Shown one piece after another: positions 1 to 8,400 of a stretch of 35,000 nucleotides of DNA. Source of the stretch: Symbiodinium natans (lineage: Eukaryota > Sar > Dinophyceae > Suessiales > Symbiodiniaceae); contig CAJNDS010002446.1 in NCBI GenBank assembly GCA_905221605.1, forward strand, positions 1,251,922-1,286,921, given 5' to 3'. A model generated the notes under the pieces. The model was not told the origin of the DNA, searched no databases, and saw only the letters and a program-made list of their open reading frames with translations. A program made the position numbers and the translations under genes. Each line of letters begins with the position of its first letter. The first letter of the stretch is position 1.

Positions 1-242
1 ACAATGCATAGTATTCAGAGCAACACTTGTAGAGTATTCTTCATAGGAATGTAATGGAGTGATAGCAAGTGAACCTGAACGCTATCGCACCTCTCATTCC
101 GCAGCTGTACTAATAGCAACGACACTAGTAGAGAAAAATGACGTCTCACTCTCTAATAAGGACAGTCATAACTAGAATCATACTTACAATAGTAATACGA
201 GAAGTTCTTCACAGCAATACTGACCATCATGACCCCCTGACT

Positions 243-327
243 CTTAGTAGGGAATGAGGGAATGAGGCCCCTATATATACCCTTTAAGGGATTATATAGG
301 GCCCTCATTCCCTCATTCCCTACTAAG
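243..327. repeat. near-perfect palindrome, about 42-bp arms
   Basis: CTTAGTAGGGAATGAGGG opens the left arm and its complement closes the right arm; the centre is ...CCCTTTAAGGG. Related to 29962-30036. Likely a foldback/MITE-like element. Confidence 0.75.
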
Positions 328-330
328 AAC

Positions 331-432
331 CAGCCAGATGAATTTCCCGAGGCAGCCTCTGGGGGTACCATTGTGGATGCCATCTGCGGCGATGGTGATT
401 GGAGCCTTGACTGCAAGGTGCTTCGGGTCTCG
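331..432 (+). CDS. exon-like fragment, gene unidentified
   Basis: Reads PDEFPEAASGGTIVDAICGD then GDWSLDCKVLRVS. Balanced composition, GC-rich third positions. Bounded by a palindrome and a TTTAGGG block. Confidence 0.4.
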
Positions 433-476
433 TTTAGGGTTTAGGGTTTAGGGGTTAGGGTTTAGGGTTTAGGGCT
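429..476 (+). repeat. short TTTAGGG block
   Basis: About six units, some as TTAGGG or TTTAGGGG. It directly follows the exon-like fragment at 331-432. Another degenerate block is at 1178-1226. Confidence 0.85.
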
Positions 477-483
477 TTGGGTC

Positions 484-1177
484 TCCTGTCGGGACCTGTA
501 CTTGTTCTGTCAATCTTTCGTTGCGCGTTAAGCGCAACTTCTTCACTTCTTGCCGGGGGGATGTGGGCGTTGAGCTCGAAGCTTTTAGGACCTCTGGCCG
601 AACCACTAGCATGCCCCTGAAGCTCTGTGCTTGAAGCACTCTGAGTGTTGGATGAGAATGCGAGCTGGTAGCTTGACGTTGGGCTGGAGATGGTCTTTCT
701 GCGGTGCCGTGGCCCCATAAGGATATTCCGTCGAGTGGCACCGGGACTGGACATCATAGATCCACGGCTGCAATGACGCTATGCCAGCCGCTCATGCCTG
801 CTTTGAGGGGTAGACCGTTTTTTGGAGCCGGCATGTTTCGTGGCATAGGAGAGGCGCGTGGTCGTCAGTAAGTCTAGGGGTCGCCTCAGCCACATCAGCG
901 AAGATCAACACGTCGTTTGAGCATCATGAAGGCGTTTCCTGATCATCGGGTCATCTCCGTGTTGACCCAGGGCATTCAGCGTCTCATCTAAACAGCATAC
1001 GGCATACAGCTTTGCCTGATAGCACAGGAAGAGACCTTCTCCAGACGAAGGTGCAGCCAAGATAAATTCTGCACCAGCTGGCAGCGAGCAGCACGTACAG
1101 CAGCCCACCGACAAATTGTGCCTGTCAATGAGCACACAGGACTGTACTGTAAAGCATGCACACAGAACGACCGCACT
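484..1177. other. gene-poor or ambiguous stretch
   Basis: Open frames occur on both strands. The best is 905-1135 minus (76 aa, GAEFILAAPSSGEGLFLCYQ). A + strand alternative (SIMKAFPDHRVISVLTQGIQ) overlaps it. I cannot decide between them. Confidence 0.3.
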
Positions 1178-1226
1178 TGGGGTTTAGGGTTTAGGTTATG
1201 GTGCTGAGGGTTTAGGGTCTAGGGTG

Positions 1227-1409
1227 TACAATGACTCAGCACATTCAGATAAATTAGGTTTAAGACAAGCAGCGCATGTGAACGTCGATCAAGCACACGG
1301 GCAAGTCGCACAAAGTGGTTTTATGCTTCTGCGGTCGAGTGCTGTGGCAGCTGTGGCACGGTGCAGTGGTGTTCAAAGCGAAATGGCCACATTCTATCAG
1401 ACACCTTAA
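1227..1409 (+). CDS. exon-like fragment
   Basis: Open frame with SDKLGLRQAAHVNVDQAHGQ, ending in a TAA. No family recognised. Confidence 0.3.
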   Translation, partial: YNDSAHSDKLGLRQAAHVNVDQAHGQVAQSGFMLLRSSAVAAVARCSGVQSEMATFYQTP

Positions 1410-1479
1410 CCTTGACTTTATCATGCAGTTTAATCATCCCCTACAAATGGGAGTATTTAGTATTAGGGGGTAGGGGGAG

Positions 1480-1858
1480 TTGAACATTAGGGGGTGGGGA
1501 CTGCTGGACCCAAATCCATACTGCGACCCCACCGAGGATGCAGACTCCGGGCAGGTGGACCTGCGAGGCAGTTTTCTGCTGTGCGTCGGGCGCCTATGCC
1601 TTTTGCACAGGGAAGAAAGCGCTCCTCTTCCTCCTCCTCTTCTTCTCCTCCCTCTTGCGATAAGCAGTAAGCAGTACTGACGTCATGATGGCTTTCGTAA
1701 ATCGCAGTCGTCTGGAGCAGCGATACTAAACAAAGGCGTGAAACTCGAGGTTGCCGTTCCGTCTGCCCGATTGCGAGTGCTACGAGGGCAGCTTTCTTGG
1801 AACAACTGTCTGCAGAGATTGTAGCGTACTTGCGACGGACTATTCCACTAAACCCCAA
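1480..1858. other. ambiguous coding-like region
   Basis: A 123-aa minus frame includes a Glu run from a CTC-rich tract. + strand readings (for example NSRLPFRLPDCECYEGSFLG from 1743) are equally plausible. Confidence 0.3.
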
Positions 1859-1922
1859 ACCCTAAACCCCAAACCCCAAACCCGAAACCCTACTGTAAAC
1901 CCCAAACCCCCTAAACCCTAAA
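1850..1922 (-). repeat. degenerate CCCTAAA/CCCCAAA block
   Basis: Mixed CCCTAAA, CCCCAAA and CCCGAAA units. Confidence 0.8.
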
Positions 1923-2030
1923 GCGTTGGAGAGTACCGAGGTCGGGCCAGCAGTCGCGAAGTTTGCAATTGGGTTTGCGGTACAGGGTAGGCATGTTTTC
2001 TCTGCATGCCCAGCAGGCGACTTCATACTG
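1923..2030 (+). CDS. exon-like fragment
   Basis: Reads ALESTEVGPAVAKFAIGFAV then QGRHVFSACPAGDFIL, with telomeric blocks at both edges. Confidence 0.45.
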
Positions 2031-2186
2031 AAACCCTAAACCCTAAACCCTAAACCCCAAACCCCAAACCCCAAACCCCAAACCCCAAACCCCAAACCCC
2101 AAACCCCAAACCCCAAACCCAAACCCCAAACCCCAAACCCCAAACCCCAAACCCCAAACCCTAAACCCTAAACCCTAAACCCTAAA
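2029..2186 (-). repeat. CCCTAAA array with CCCCAAA core
   Basis: The core is homogeneous CCCCAAA (TTTGGGG on the other strand), bounded by normal CCCTAAA units at both ends, which implies local amplification of a variant. Confidence 0.9.
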
Positions 2187-2303
2187 GATCCCAATGCTAA
2201 GACGGCCAGCCAATCTGTGGACTTCGGAGTCGCTTCCTGTCCGCGGCCCGCCAACCTCACGTCGGAAGAAGGACTTCTTACAGCCTTTGTTGTTGAGAGC
2301 TAG
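2187..2303 (+). CDS. exon-like fragment
   Basis: Reads DPNAKTASQSVDFGVASCPR then PANLTSEEGLLTAFVVES, with the stop formed by the first TAG of the TTTAGGG block, as expected if an intron begins there. Confidence 0.45.
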   Translation, partial: DPNAKTASQSVDFGVASCPRPANLTSEEGLLTAFVVES

Positions 2304-2379
2304 GGTTTAGGGCTTAGGGTTTAGGGTTTAGGGTTTAGGGCTTAGGGCTTAGGGTTTAGGGTTTAGGGTTTAGGGTTTA
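2304..2379 (+). repeat. TTTAGGG block
   Basis: About eleven units including CTTAGGG variants. Further small blocks are at 2448-2480 (CCCTAAA) and 2582-2623 (TTTAGGG). Confidence 0.9.
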
Positions 2380-2479
2380 GTTCGGGCCTTGCTGGAAGTG
2401 GCAGGAAGTGTTAGCCGGCTCGATGGTTAGGGTGTGGCAAATCCTAAGCCCTAAACCCACCCTAAACCCTAAACCCGAA

Positions 2480-2581
2480 ACCTGTGGAAGCCGAGCAGGC
2501 GAGAGTGGATTCATTGTGGACGACCCTTGGACATCAGCCCCGGCGGACTTCTTCCTACACCCTTGTGACACTTTGGCTGAT
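2480..2581 (+). CDS. exon-like fragment
   Basis: Reads CGSRAGESGFIVDDPWTSAP then ADFFLHPCDTLAD. Telomeric repeats on both sides. Confidence 0.4.
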
Positions 2582-2629
2582 TTAGGGTTTAGGGTTTAGG
2601 GTTTTGGGTTTAGGGTTTAGGGTGTAAGC

Positions 2630-2836
2630 ATGAGCTCGCAGCATTGGCAGCCTGCAGAAGCCGCATTCCATCTCAATCCCTCGCATGCAGCCGCAGTTGT
2701 GCCTGTCTGTGCATACCTGGCCGGGTTGAATTGCTGGGCACGCCTAAGGAATGCATCCCGCCTGCTTGGGATGCCTGTTTGCGTTGGAATGCTTTTTGTT
2801 TACTGTGAAAGCAAAGAGCCAGAAGCCATGTGCTGA
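2630..2836 (+). CDS. ORF or exon-like fragment
   Basis: 68 aa with HWQPAEAAFHLNPSHAAAVV and a hydrophobic middle. Starts right after a TTTAGGG block. Confidence 0.35.
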   Translation: MSSQHWQPAEAAFHLNPSHAAAVVPVCAYLAGLNCWARLRNASRLLGMPVCVGMLFVYCESKEPEAMC

Positions 2837-3012
2837 CTGGGCTCTCTCGAGCCATATGCTGAGCGCAGAAAGAGACAGAAGTTCAGCCCACTGTCATTTC
2901 AGATAGGAGAAGCCTGTGCACTTGAGTTGAGCCATATGTTGCCATGTTGACGGGCCCGTAAGAGCTCAAAAGAAACGAGTGCATGGCGACAAGTACTTCA
3001 GTTGACCACTAC

Positions 3013-3092
3013 GAGGACCCAGACTAGGCCCCTTTATTTTTTGGGGGGGTTTAGGCTCCCTTAAAAGCCCCTTTCAACCAAAAAAGGTACCC
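3013..3092. mobile_element. 80-bp MITE-like insertion with 17-bp flanking duplication
   Basis: CTTCAGTTGACCACTAC is present at 2996-3012 and 3093-3109. The insert has loosely complementary ends (GGCCCCTTTATTTTTTGG against CCAAAAAAGGTACCCC). Confidence 0.6.
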
Positions 3093-3111
3093 CTTCAGTT
3101 GACCACTACAT

Positions 3112-3240
3112 TTGACACAAAACAGACTCCCCGAAACTCCCAGAGCCTGCCTTTGCCCGCGCCTCCCAACACCTGAGAAGCCTCCCCATTCTACTTTCCC
3201 GAAGGAGCCCCTTGCATGCCCCGCCCTCCAGAAGCGCAGG
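3112..3240 (+). CDS. exon-like fragment
   Basis: Reads LTQNRLPETPRACLCPRLPT; Pro-rich; begins after the 80-bp insertion. Confidence 0.3.
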
Positions 3241-3258
3241 GTTCAGGGTTTCGGGACG

Positions 3259-3371
3259 TTTAGGGTTTAGGGTTTAGGGTTTAGGGTTTAGGGTTTAGGG
3301 TTTAGGGTTTAGGGTTTAGGGTTTAGGGTTTAGGGTTTAGGGTTTAGGGTTTAGGGTTTAGGGTTTAGGGA
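3259..3371 (+). repeat. (TTTAGGG)n array
   Basis: About sixteen perfect units. A second array of nine units follows at 3488-3551 after an exon-like segment. Confidence 0.95.
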
Positions 3372-3403
3372 TCCTTGTCTCTTATCTCAGCCCAACATCC
3401 GAG

Positions 3404-3490
3404 GGCATGGAGCCACCCGTGAACCCGGAGTCCTTTGAGGCGGTTCCTGGCAAGAGCGACAACATCTTCATCCCGCGCTTTGCCTGTTCA
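3404..3490 (+). CDS. exon-like fragment
   Basis: Reads GMEPPVNPESFEAVPGKSDN then IFIPRFACS between two TTTAGGG arrays. Confidence 0.45.
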
Positions 3491-3551
3491 GGGTTTAGGG
3501 TTTAGGGTTTAGGGTTTAGGGTTTAGGGTTTAGGGTTTAGGGTTTAGGGTT

Positions 3552-3809
3552 AGCCCCAAAATAGAACAGAATCCCCTTAAGGGGACCCCCAAGAAGGGTT
3601 CCCCCCCCCCTTTATTCGGAAACCCCCTTATATGGGTTGCTGGTCTCTTTAAGAAGGGTTTCTGTTTAGTAGGGGCATATATTGGGGGTCTTAGTAGGGT
3701 ATCTAGGGCCATCTCAAGGTACAAGGGTAACAGATACAGAGGCCACCGGCCTTTATGAGCTTTGCCAGCTGGGCTTCGTACTATAGGGGCCTTGTTGATC
3801 AAAATGGTG
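3552..3809. other. no clear gene; C-rich, inverted-repeat fragments
   Basis: CCTTAAGGGG and CCCCCTTATATGGG palindromic pieces suggest a degraded element. Confidence 0.3.
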
Positions 3810-3920
3810 TAGGGTTTAGGGTTTAGGATGATCATCGTATAGGTACGTAGGGACCACCTTTGGGAGGACTATTAGTCATTTCTTCCAACTCGGCAGTGCT
3901 CTTTGTCGAGTTCCATACGC

Positions 3921-4096
3921 GGAGGTTCATGGTACTTACTAACCAAATATAACTATAACTGTACTTCTAACCCACTTATAATCCCCTTAAGTGCCACAAT
4001 AGGGTTATAAGTACAGTTATAAGTACAGTCATAAGAACAGTTATAAGTACAGTTATAAGTACAGTCATAATTGGTACATAAGTACCATGAACCTCC
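3921..4096. repeat. 176-bp inverted-repeat element
   Basis: GGAGGTTCATGGTACTTA at the left and TAAGTACCATGAACCTCC at the right are exact complements. The interior has tandem copies of a 12-nt AGTTATAAGTAC-type unit. Confidence 0.7.
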
Positions 4097-4216
4097 AAGT
4101 AGTTCTTCATGATTTTGTGTTTTTTTGCGGCGGCTCTAGGGTTTTTGTTTGAAGCCCAGGCAGCCAGAGGGTTCTTCCCGCCGAAAGTGCGAGGATCTTT
4201 TTTGTTTCCCGGGTGG

Positions 4217-4386
4217 GTTTAGGGTTTAGGGTTTGGAGGTTAGGGTTTTTAGGGTTTTTAGGGTTTTTAGGGTTTTAGGGTTTTTAGGGTTTTTAGGGTT
4301 TTTAGGGTTTTTAGGGTTTTTAGGGTTTTTAGGGTTTTTAGGGTGTTTAGGGTGTTTAGGGTGTTTAGGGTGTTTAGGGTCTAGGT
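4217..4386 (+). repeat. variant array: TTTTTAGGG and TGTTTAGGG
   Basis: Units are 9 nt, TTTTTAGGG, then switch cleanly to TGTTTAGGG at the right end. This is unit-length variation rather than random decay. Confidence 0.9.
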
Positions 4387-4389
4387 TAG

Positions 4390-4735
4390 TCGCAAGGTCT
4401 CTGCAGTGAAACTAGGAAGGGTTTTCCCCGCAAACTCCAAATTTGAGTTGTCGTCTCGCCTTGCCTCTACCGGCCGTTCAGAGCCCCTGTGGTGTGCATG
4501 TGCTCGCATGAACTCCATGTGGGTAATATAGGGGTCGGAATAATTACGTATAGTATTCTCTTTTGGTCCCTCTATATTTATACAGTAATGACCCCAAAAC
4601 CCTATTCCAGTTATTAAGGCCCCTACACTAGTTCTCTACCCTTTTGGGGTCCTAGAACATAGTCTGGGACCCTCAGTTAGAGAACGACCATGTGTGGCTG
4701 AATAACATGCTTTGGGACTCTGACATGGAACTCCC
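4390..4735. other. no clear gene; inverted-repeat remnants
   Basis: TAGGGGTCGGAATAATTACG and CTATTCCAGTTATTAAGGCC look like imperfect arms of a further element. I see no coding frame. Confidence 0.3.
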
Positions 4736-4855
4736 CTAAACCCTACACCCTAAACCCCAAACCCTAAAGCCCTAAACCCTAAACCCTAAACCCTAAACCC
4801 TAAACCCTAAACCCTAAACCCTAAACCCTAAACCCTAAACCCTAAACCCTAAACC
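4735..4855 (-). repeat. (CCCTAAA)n array
   Basis: About sixteen units, the first few degenerate. Confidence 0.95.
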
Positions 4856-4861
4856 TGCACA

Positions 4862-4975
4862 GTGAGGCCTGCCTTTGAACTGGTCTCCGGGCAGTTTGTG
4901 TGCCCTGCGCGGTTCCTGCTACCCAACGGCGTGCACTTCGAGACAGAGACGGAGGCTTCCCCACATGAGTTTGGT
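4862..4975 (+). CDS. exon-like fragment
   Basis: Reads VRPAFELVSGQFVCPARFLL then PNGVHFETETEASPHEFG; strongly coding in character. Confidence 0.45.
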
Positions 4976-5313
4976 AGGGTTTAGGGTTTAGGGTTTAGGG
5001 TTTAGGGTTTAGGGTTTAGGGTTCAGGGTTCAGGGTTTAGGGTTTAGGGTTCAGGGTTTAGGGTTTAGGGTTTAGGGTTTAGGGTTTAGGGTTCAGGGTT
5101 CAGGGTTTAGGGTTTAGGGTTTAGGGTTTAGGGTTTAGGGTTTAGGGTTTAGGGTTTAGGGTAGCAGGGTTTAGGGTTTAGGGTTTAGGGTTTAGGGTTT
5201 AGGGTTTAGGGTTTAGGGTTTAGGGTTTAGGGTTTAGGGTTTGGGGTAGCAGGGTTTAAGGTTTTGGGGTTCAGGGTTTAGGGTTTTAGGGTTTAGGGTT
5301 TAGGGTTTAAGGG
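4976..5313 (+). repeat. (TTTAGGG)n array with TTCAGGG variants
   Basis: About 45 units. Paired TTCAGGG variants recur at regular places and a GGGTAGCAGGG motif occurs twice (about 5160 and 5246), showing higher-order duplication. Confidence 0.95.
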
Positions 5314-5437
5314 GATAGTTTGCCTGGGCTTCGGGTCTGGGTTTCCGACCCGAGGCTTAGAGCCTGTGAAGCAACAGCAGCAACATCTCTCATGTGCTTC
5401 TGACCCGCATGTTTGTTCTGTGAAGTCCCAAAGCGGA

Positions 5438-5586
5438 CCCTAAACCCTAAACCCTGAACCCTAAACCCCAAACCCTACAACCCACAACCCTAAACCCTAA
5501 ACCCTAAACCCTAAACCCTGAACCCTGAACCCTGAACCCTGAACCCTGAACCCTGAACCCTGAACCCTAAACCCTAAACCCTAAAC
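5438..5586 (-). repeat. CCCTAAA array with CCCTGAA run
   Basis: A central homogeneous run of CCCTGAA is flanked by CCCTAAA. A (TTTAGGG)n block of about eleven units follows at 5682-5758. Confidence 0.9.
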
Positions 5587-5587
5587 A

Positions 5588-5680
5588 TGTCCTCGGAGCA
5601 CTCTCCGAAAGGCGATGGAGAGATCCGACTGTGAGGCCCGCTGCAAGGCCAGGAAATCTTTGAAGATCTCCCAAAAAAAA
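5588..5680 (+). CDS. exon-like fragment
   Basis: Reads CPRSTLRKAMERSDCEARCK then ARKSLKISQ. Confidence 0.4.
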
Positions 5681-5681
5681 T

Positions 5682-5758
5682 GTTTAGGGTTTAGGGTTTA
5701 GGGTTTAGGGTTTAGGGTTTAGGGTTTAGGGTTTAGGGTTTAGGGTTTAGGGTTTAGG
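5682..5758 (+). repeat. (TTTAGGG)n block
   Basis: About eleven perfect units. Smaller neighbours: 5839-5890 (CCCTAAA) and 5982-6026 (TTTAGGG). Confidence 0.95.
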
Positions 5759-5891
5759 TAGTATAGGGTGCTATTTGGGGGATCTACTTCTTGAATCCTC
5801 CACGGTGTCTGGGTAGAAGTTGCAGCTGAGCAGCCTCCCCCTAAACCCTAAACCCTAAACTCTAAACCCTAAACCCTAAACCCTAAACTCT

Positions 5892-5981
5892 GATGTCCAG
5901 CAGAGAGGCTACGTCGGGCTGCGAGTTCTACTGGCATGGCTCGCAGCAGGGCGCGAACACATGCAGGCTGGGCTTATGATT
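5892..5981 (+). CDS. exon-like fragment
   Basis: Reads DVQQRGYVGLRVLLAWLAAG then REHMQAGLMI. Confidence 0.4.
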
Positions 5982-6026
5982 TAGGGTTTAGGGCTTAGGG
6001 CTTAGGGTTTAGGGTTTAGGGTTTTG

Positions 6027-6149
6027 GGCGGCCGGTCTTCCCGCCTGCTTGGAATACAAACAAGCTCCTCGGCTTCTGCGAGCATCATGTGCAACTTCTT
6101 AAACCGGTCGGAAACCCAGACCCGAAGCCCTGGCAAACTATCCCCTTAA
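6027..6149 (+). CDS. exon-like fragment
   Basis: Reads GGRSSRLLGIQTSSSASASI then MCNFLNRSETQTRSPGKL. Its end is the part duplicated in inverse at 5306-5350. Confidence 0.4.
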   Translation, partial: GGRSSRLLGIQTSSSASASIMCNFLNRSETQTRSPGKLSP

Positions 6150-6401
6150 AACCCTAAACCCAAAACCCTAAACCCTGAACCCCAAACCCCAAACCCCAAA
6201 CCCCAAACCCCAAACCCCAAACCCCAAACCCCAAACCCCAAACCCCAAACCCCAAACCCCAAACCACAAACCCCAAACCCCAAACCCCAAACCCCAAACC
6301 CCAAACCCCAAACCCCAAACCCCAAACCCCAAACCCCAAACCCCAAACCCCAAACCCCAAACCCTAAACCCTAAACCCTAAACCCTAAACCCTAAACCCT
6401 A
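6150..6401 (-). repeat. CCCCAAA variant array
   Basis: About 26 near-perfect CCCCAAA units with CCCTAAA caps on both sides. Reverse frames give artefactual GFGVWGL repeats. Confidence 0.95.
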
Positions 6402-6515
6402 CGCCTCGACTCCTCTGGAGGCTTTACAGTTCATGCCCGCACCTCGTTCGGGCGCCTGGACTTAGTGTGCAGGGCTTCGAGTCAAGACCCAAGAATCTCT
6501 AGAGCCTGGTTTGGG
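6402..6515 (+). CDS. exon-like fragment
   Basis: Reads RLDSSGGFTVHARTSFGRLD then LVCRASSQDPRISRAW. Confidence 0.4.
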
Positions 6516-6574
6516 TTTAGGGTTTAGGGTTTAGGGTTTTGGGTTTTGGGTTTAGGGTTTAGGGTTTAGGGTTT
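6511..6574 (+). repeat. TTTAGGG block
   Basis: About nine units. Neighbours: 6653-6725 (CCCTAAA), 6803-6880 (TTTAGGG/CTTAGGG) and 7007-7067 (CCCTAAA). Confidence 0.9.
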
Positions 6575-6727
6575 GTCTTGCGCTGCTGGCAGTTTCTAGG
6601 CTCCGTGTCTTGGAGCGCAGCTGGGACTGGCACAGGCTTTGCACCTTGCAGACCCTAAACCCTAAACCCTAAAGCCTAAACCCTAAACCCTAAACCCCAA
6701 TCCCCAAACCCTAAACCCTAAACCTGA

Positions 6728-6802
6728 ATGGGAGCCTCGTTCTCTAAGGAGCTCGGCCTTGAGGGGCGACTCACAGCCTTGCCCCGGGTCCGGGCCGCAG
6801 GG
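6728..6802 (+). CDS. exon-like fragment, possible first exon
   Basis: Reads MGASFSKELGLEGRLTALPR. MGxxxS at the start would fit an N-myristoylation site if this is a true start; unproven. Confidence 0.35.
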
Positions 6803-7077
6803 GTTTAGGGTTTAGGGTTTAGGGTTTAGGGTTTAGGGTTTAGGGCTTAGGGCTTAGGGCTTAGGGTTTAGGGTTCAGGGGCTGTCGTCATTACTTCAGT
6901 CTTAGGCCTTCGTAGCTTCTTGACGTGTTTCCTCGAAGTGAGATGTTTTGTGAGGGGCTTCTGCATTGTAGTAGCAGCGCTTTCTGCACAAATCGGCTAC
7001 ATTCTGGACCTAAACCCTAAACCCTAAACCCTAAACCCTAAACCCTAAACCCTAAACCCAAAACCCTTGTTCTCACA

Positions 7078-7190
7078 GCTCAGGTCAGCTGTCACATCGC
7101 CGACCCCGAGAAATGTTTCGCCACGACCCTGCGCCGAAACTACCTGACCAGCGCTGGGCCTTCTGCGAGCGGCGTGCTGGCGTGCACTTT
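7078..7190 (+). CDS. exon-like fragment
   Basis: Frame AQVSCHIADPEKCFATTLRR has very GC-rich third positions. Two other frames are open, but with poorer bias. Confidence 0.35.
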
Positions 7191-7298
7191 GTGGTGCTTT
7201 ACTGTAACTTTGGATCTTTGGCCTTTTTGGGTTTATTGGGATTCTTAATACGGCAGCTAAAAAGTTCATTTCTAGCTACCCTTCTGAGTGCAGTCAAG
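7191..7298. repeat. dispersed repeat copy A
   Basis: Related along its length to 24411-24520 (shared core GGGTTTATTGGG, GGCAGCTAAAA/GGTAGCTAAAA, GAGTGCAG/AAGTGCAG). It abuts the 7312 inverted-repeat element. Confidence 0.65.
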
Positions 7299-7311
7299 TG
7301 CAAAGATCCGC

Positions 7312-7647
7312 AGGGACTCCAATACCCCTTAATTCAGGGATACTCCCTAAACCATAGAAGGAACCCTATTAGAATATAAGGAATGTTCCTTAGTTAAGGA
7401 ATACGCCTGAAGCCCTATAAGGAACCCGATTATAGTTTAAGGAATGTTCCTTAAATAAGGAATACTCCTTAAACCATATAAGGAACCCTATTATAGTTTG
7501 AGGAATGTTCCTTAATTAAGGAATACTCCTTAGCCCATATATTGTAATATAAGGAATGTTCCTTAATTAAAGAATATTCCTTAAACCACATAAGGACCCT
7601 ATTGTAATTTAAGGAATGTTCCTTAGTTAAGGGGTATTGGCGTCCCT
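7312..7647. repeat. 336-bp inverted-repeat element with internal tandem units
   Basis: AGGGACTCCAATACCCCTTA and its near complement TAAGGGGTATTGGCGTCCCT form the ends. The inside has several units of about 60-65 bp built on GGAATGTTCCTTAATTAAGG palindromes. Confidence 0.7.
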
Positions 7648-7796
7648 GAGGAGAGAAGGGGAGTTTAGGGAATTTGGGGGATGTGTCGAGAGGTCACTCC
7701 GTCGCCGGGGCTGAGTCTCAAAACAGAAGAAGTGGGACACCCTAAATCCCAAGTCCTGAACCCTAAACCCTAATTCCTAAACCTTAAACCCTGGAC

Positions 7797-8046
7797 CCTA
7801 AACCCTAAACCCTAAACCCTAAACCCTAAACCCTAAACCCTAAACCCTAAACCCTAAACCCTAAACCCTAAACCCTAAACCCTAAACCCTAAACCCTAAA
7901 CCCTAAACCCTAAACCCTAAACCCTAAACCCTAAACCCTAAACCCTAAACCCTAAACCCTAAACCCTAAACCCTAAACCCTAAACCCTAAACCCTAAACC
8001 CTAAACCCTAAACCCTAAACCCTAAACCCTAAACCCTTAAACCCTA
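7797..8046 (-). repeat. telomere-type array (CCCTAAA)n, left of the LTR element
   Basis: About 35 nearly perfect units, the longest pure TTTAGGG-type block in the window; a degenerate lead-in covers 7738-7796. Together with 16911-17140 it would have been one array of about 480 bp before insertion. Confidence 0.95.
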
Positions 8047-8333
8047 TGCGGAGCTGCAACTGGTATTGTAGAAAAGAGTTAGTGTTGAGAGTTGGAAGGG
8101 TTAATGAACCCGGAAAACATGTTTGGCTCAAGATGGGCTTGAACAGAAAGCCACAAGTTCAAAAAGTAGTGCCTGGGTTCTTAGGGTTTGGTAAGGGTGT
8201 GGATTCCTTCCCCCTTTCCTTCCCCCCTGGGTTGCTCTTATCCGTGTTCTCGTTTGTTTCTTGGTTCGATCTGGGGAATATAGGTTCAGGGCGATTAGGG
8301 GAGTTGATTTCCTTCCTTGGTTGTCCCCCCGTA
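8047..8333 (+). repeat. 5' long terminal repeat (287 bp)
   Basis: The repeat begins TGCGGAGCTG and ends CCCCCCGTA, at constant offset 8577 from the right copy, with no indel or mismatch seen. The TG...TA ends differ from the usual TG...CA. The left boundary is abrupt, CCCTAAA repeat then TGCGG. An open frame runs through it (8046-8477) but is probably leader, since the 3' copy carries the same frame into telomeric repeat. Confidence 0.85.
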
Positions 8334-8345
8334 GGTTATGAGCCC
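8334..8345 (+). promoter_or_regulatory. putative primer-binding site, half-tRNA(iMet) type
   Basis: GGTTATGAGCCC starts at the first base after the LTR. It is the exact complement of GGGCTCATAACC, the anticodon arm of initiator tRNA-Met as in yeast. Known: copia and Ty5 prime from a cleaved tRNA(iMet) half rather than the CCA end. No CCA-end (TGG...) site is present. The host tRNA sequence is not available here. Confidence 0.65.
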
Positions 8346-8400
8346 AAATTAGGTTCCCTGCGGTTAAGTGTTCTTTCAAGGTTTTTGGGATCAAGAAGCA

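Larger units (their letters stand above)
5266..6181. repeat. inverted duplication spanning telomeric junctions
   Basis: 5306-5350 and 6106-6150 are reverse complements with one mismatch in 45 nt. Similarity continues into the adjoining telomeric variants (GGGGTTCAGGG...), reaching 5266 and 6181. Confidence 0.8.

Noticed and set aside
6146-6360. Minus-strand ORFs of repeated GFGVWGL
   Set aside because: Direct translation of the CCCCAAA array; no coding evidence.
7797-8046. A true chromosome end
   Set aside because: The array is only 250 bp, lies inside the window and has oppositely oriented arrays on both sides.
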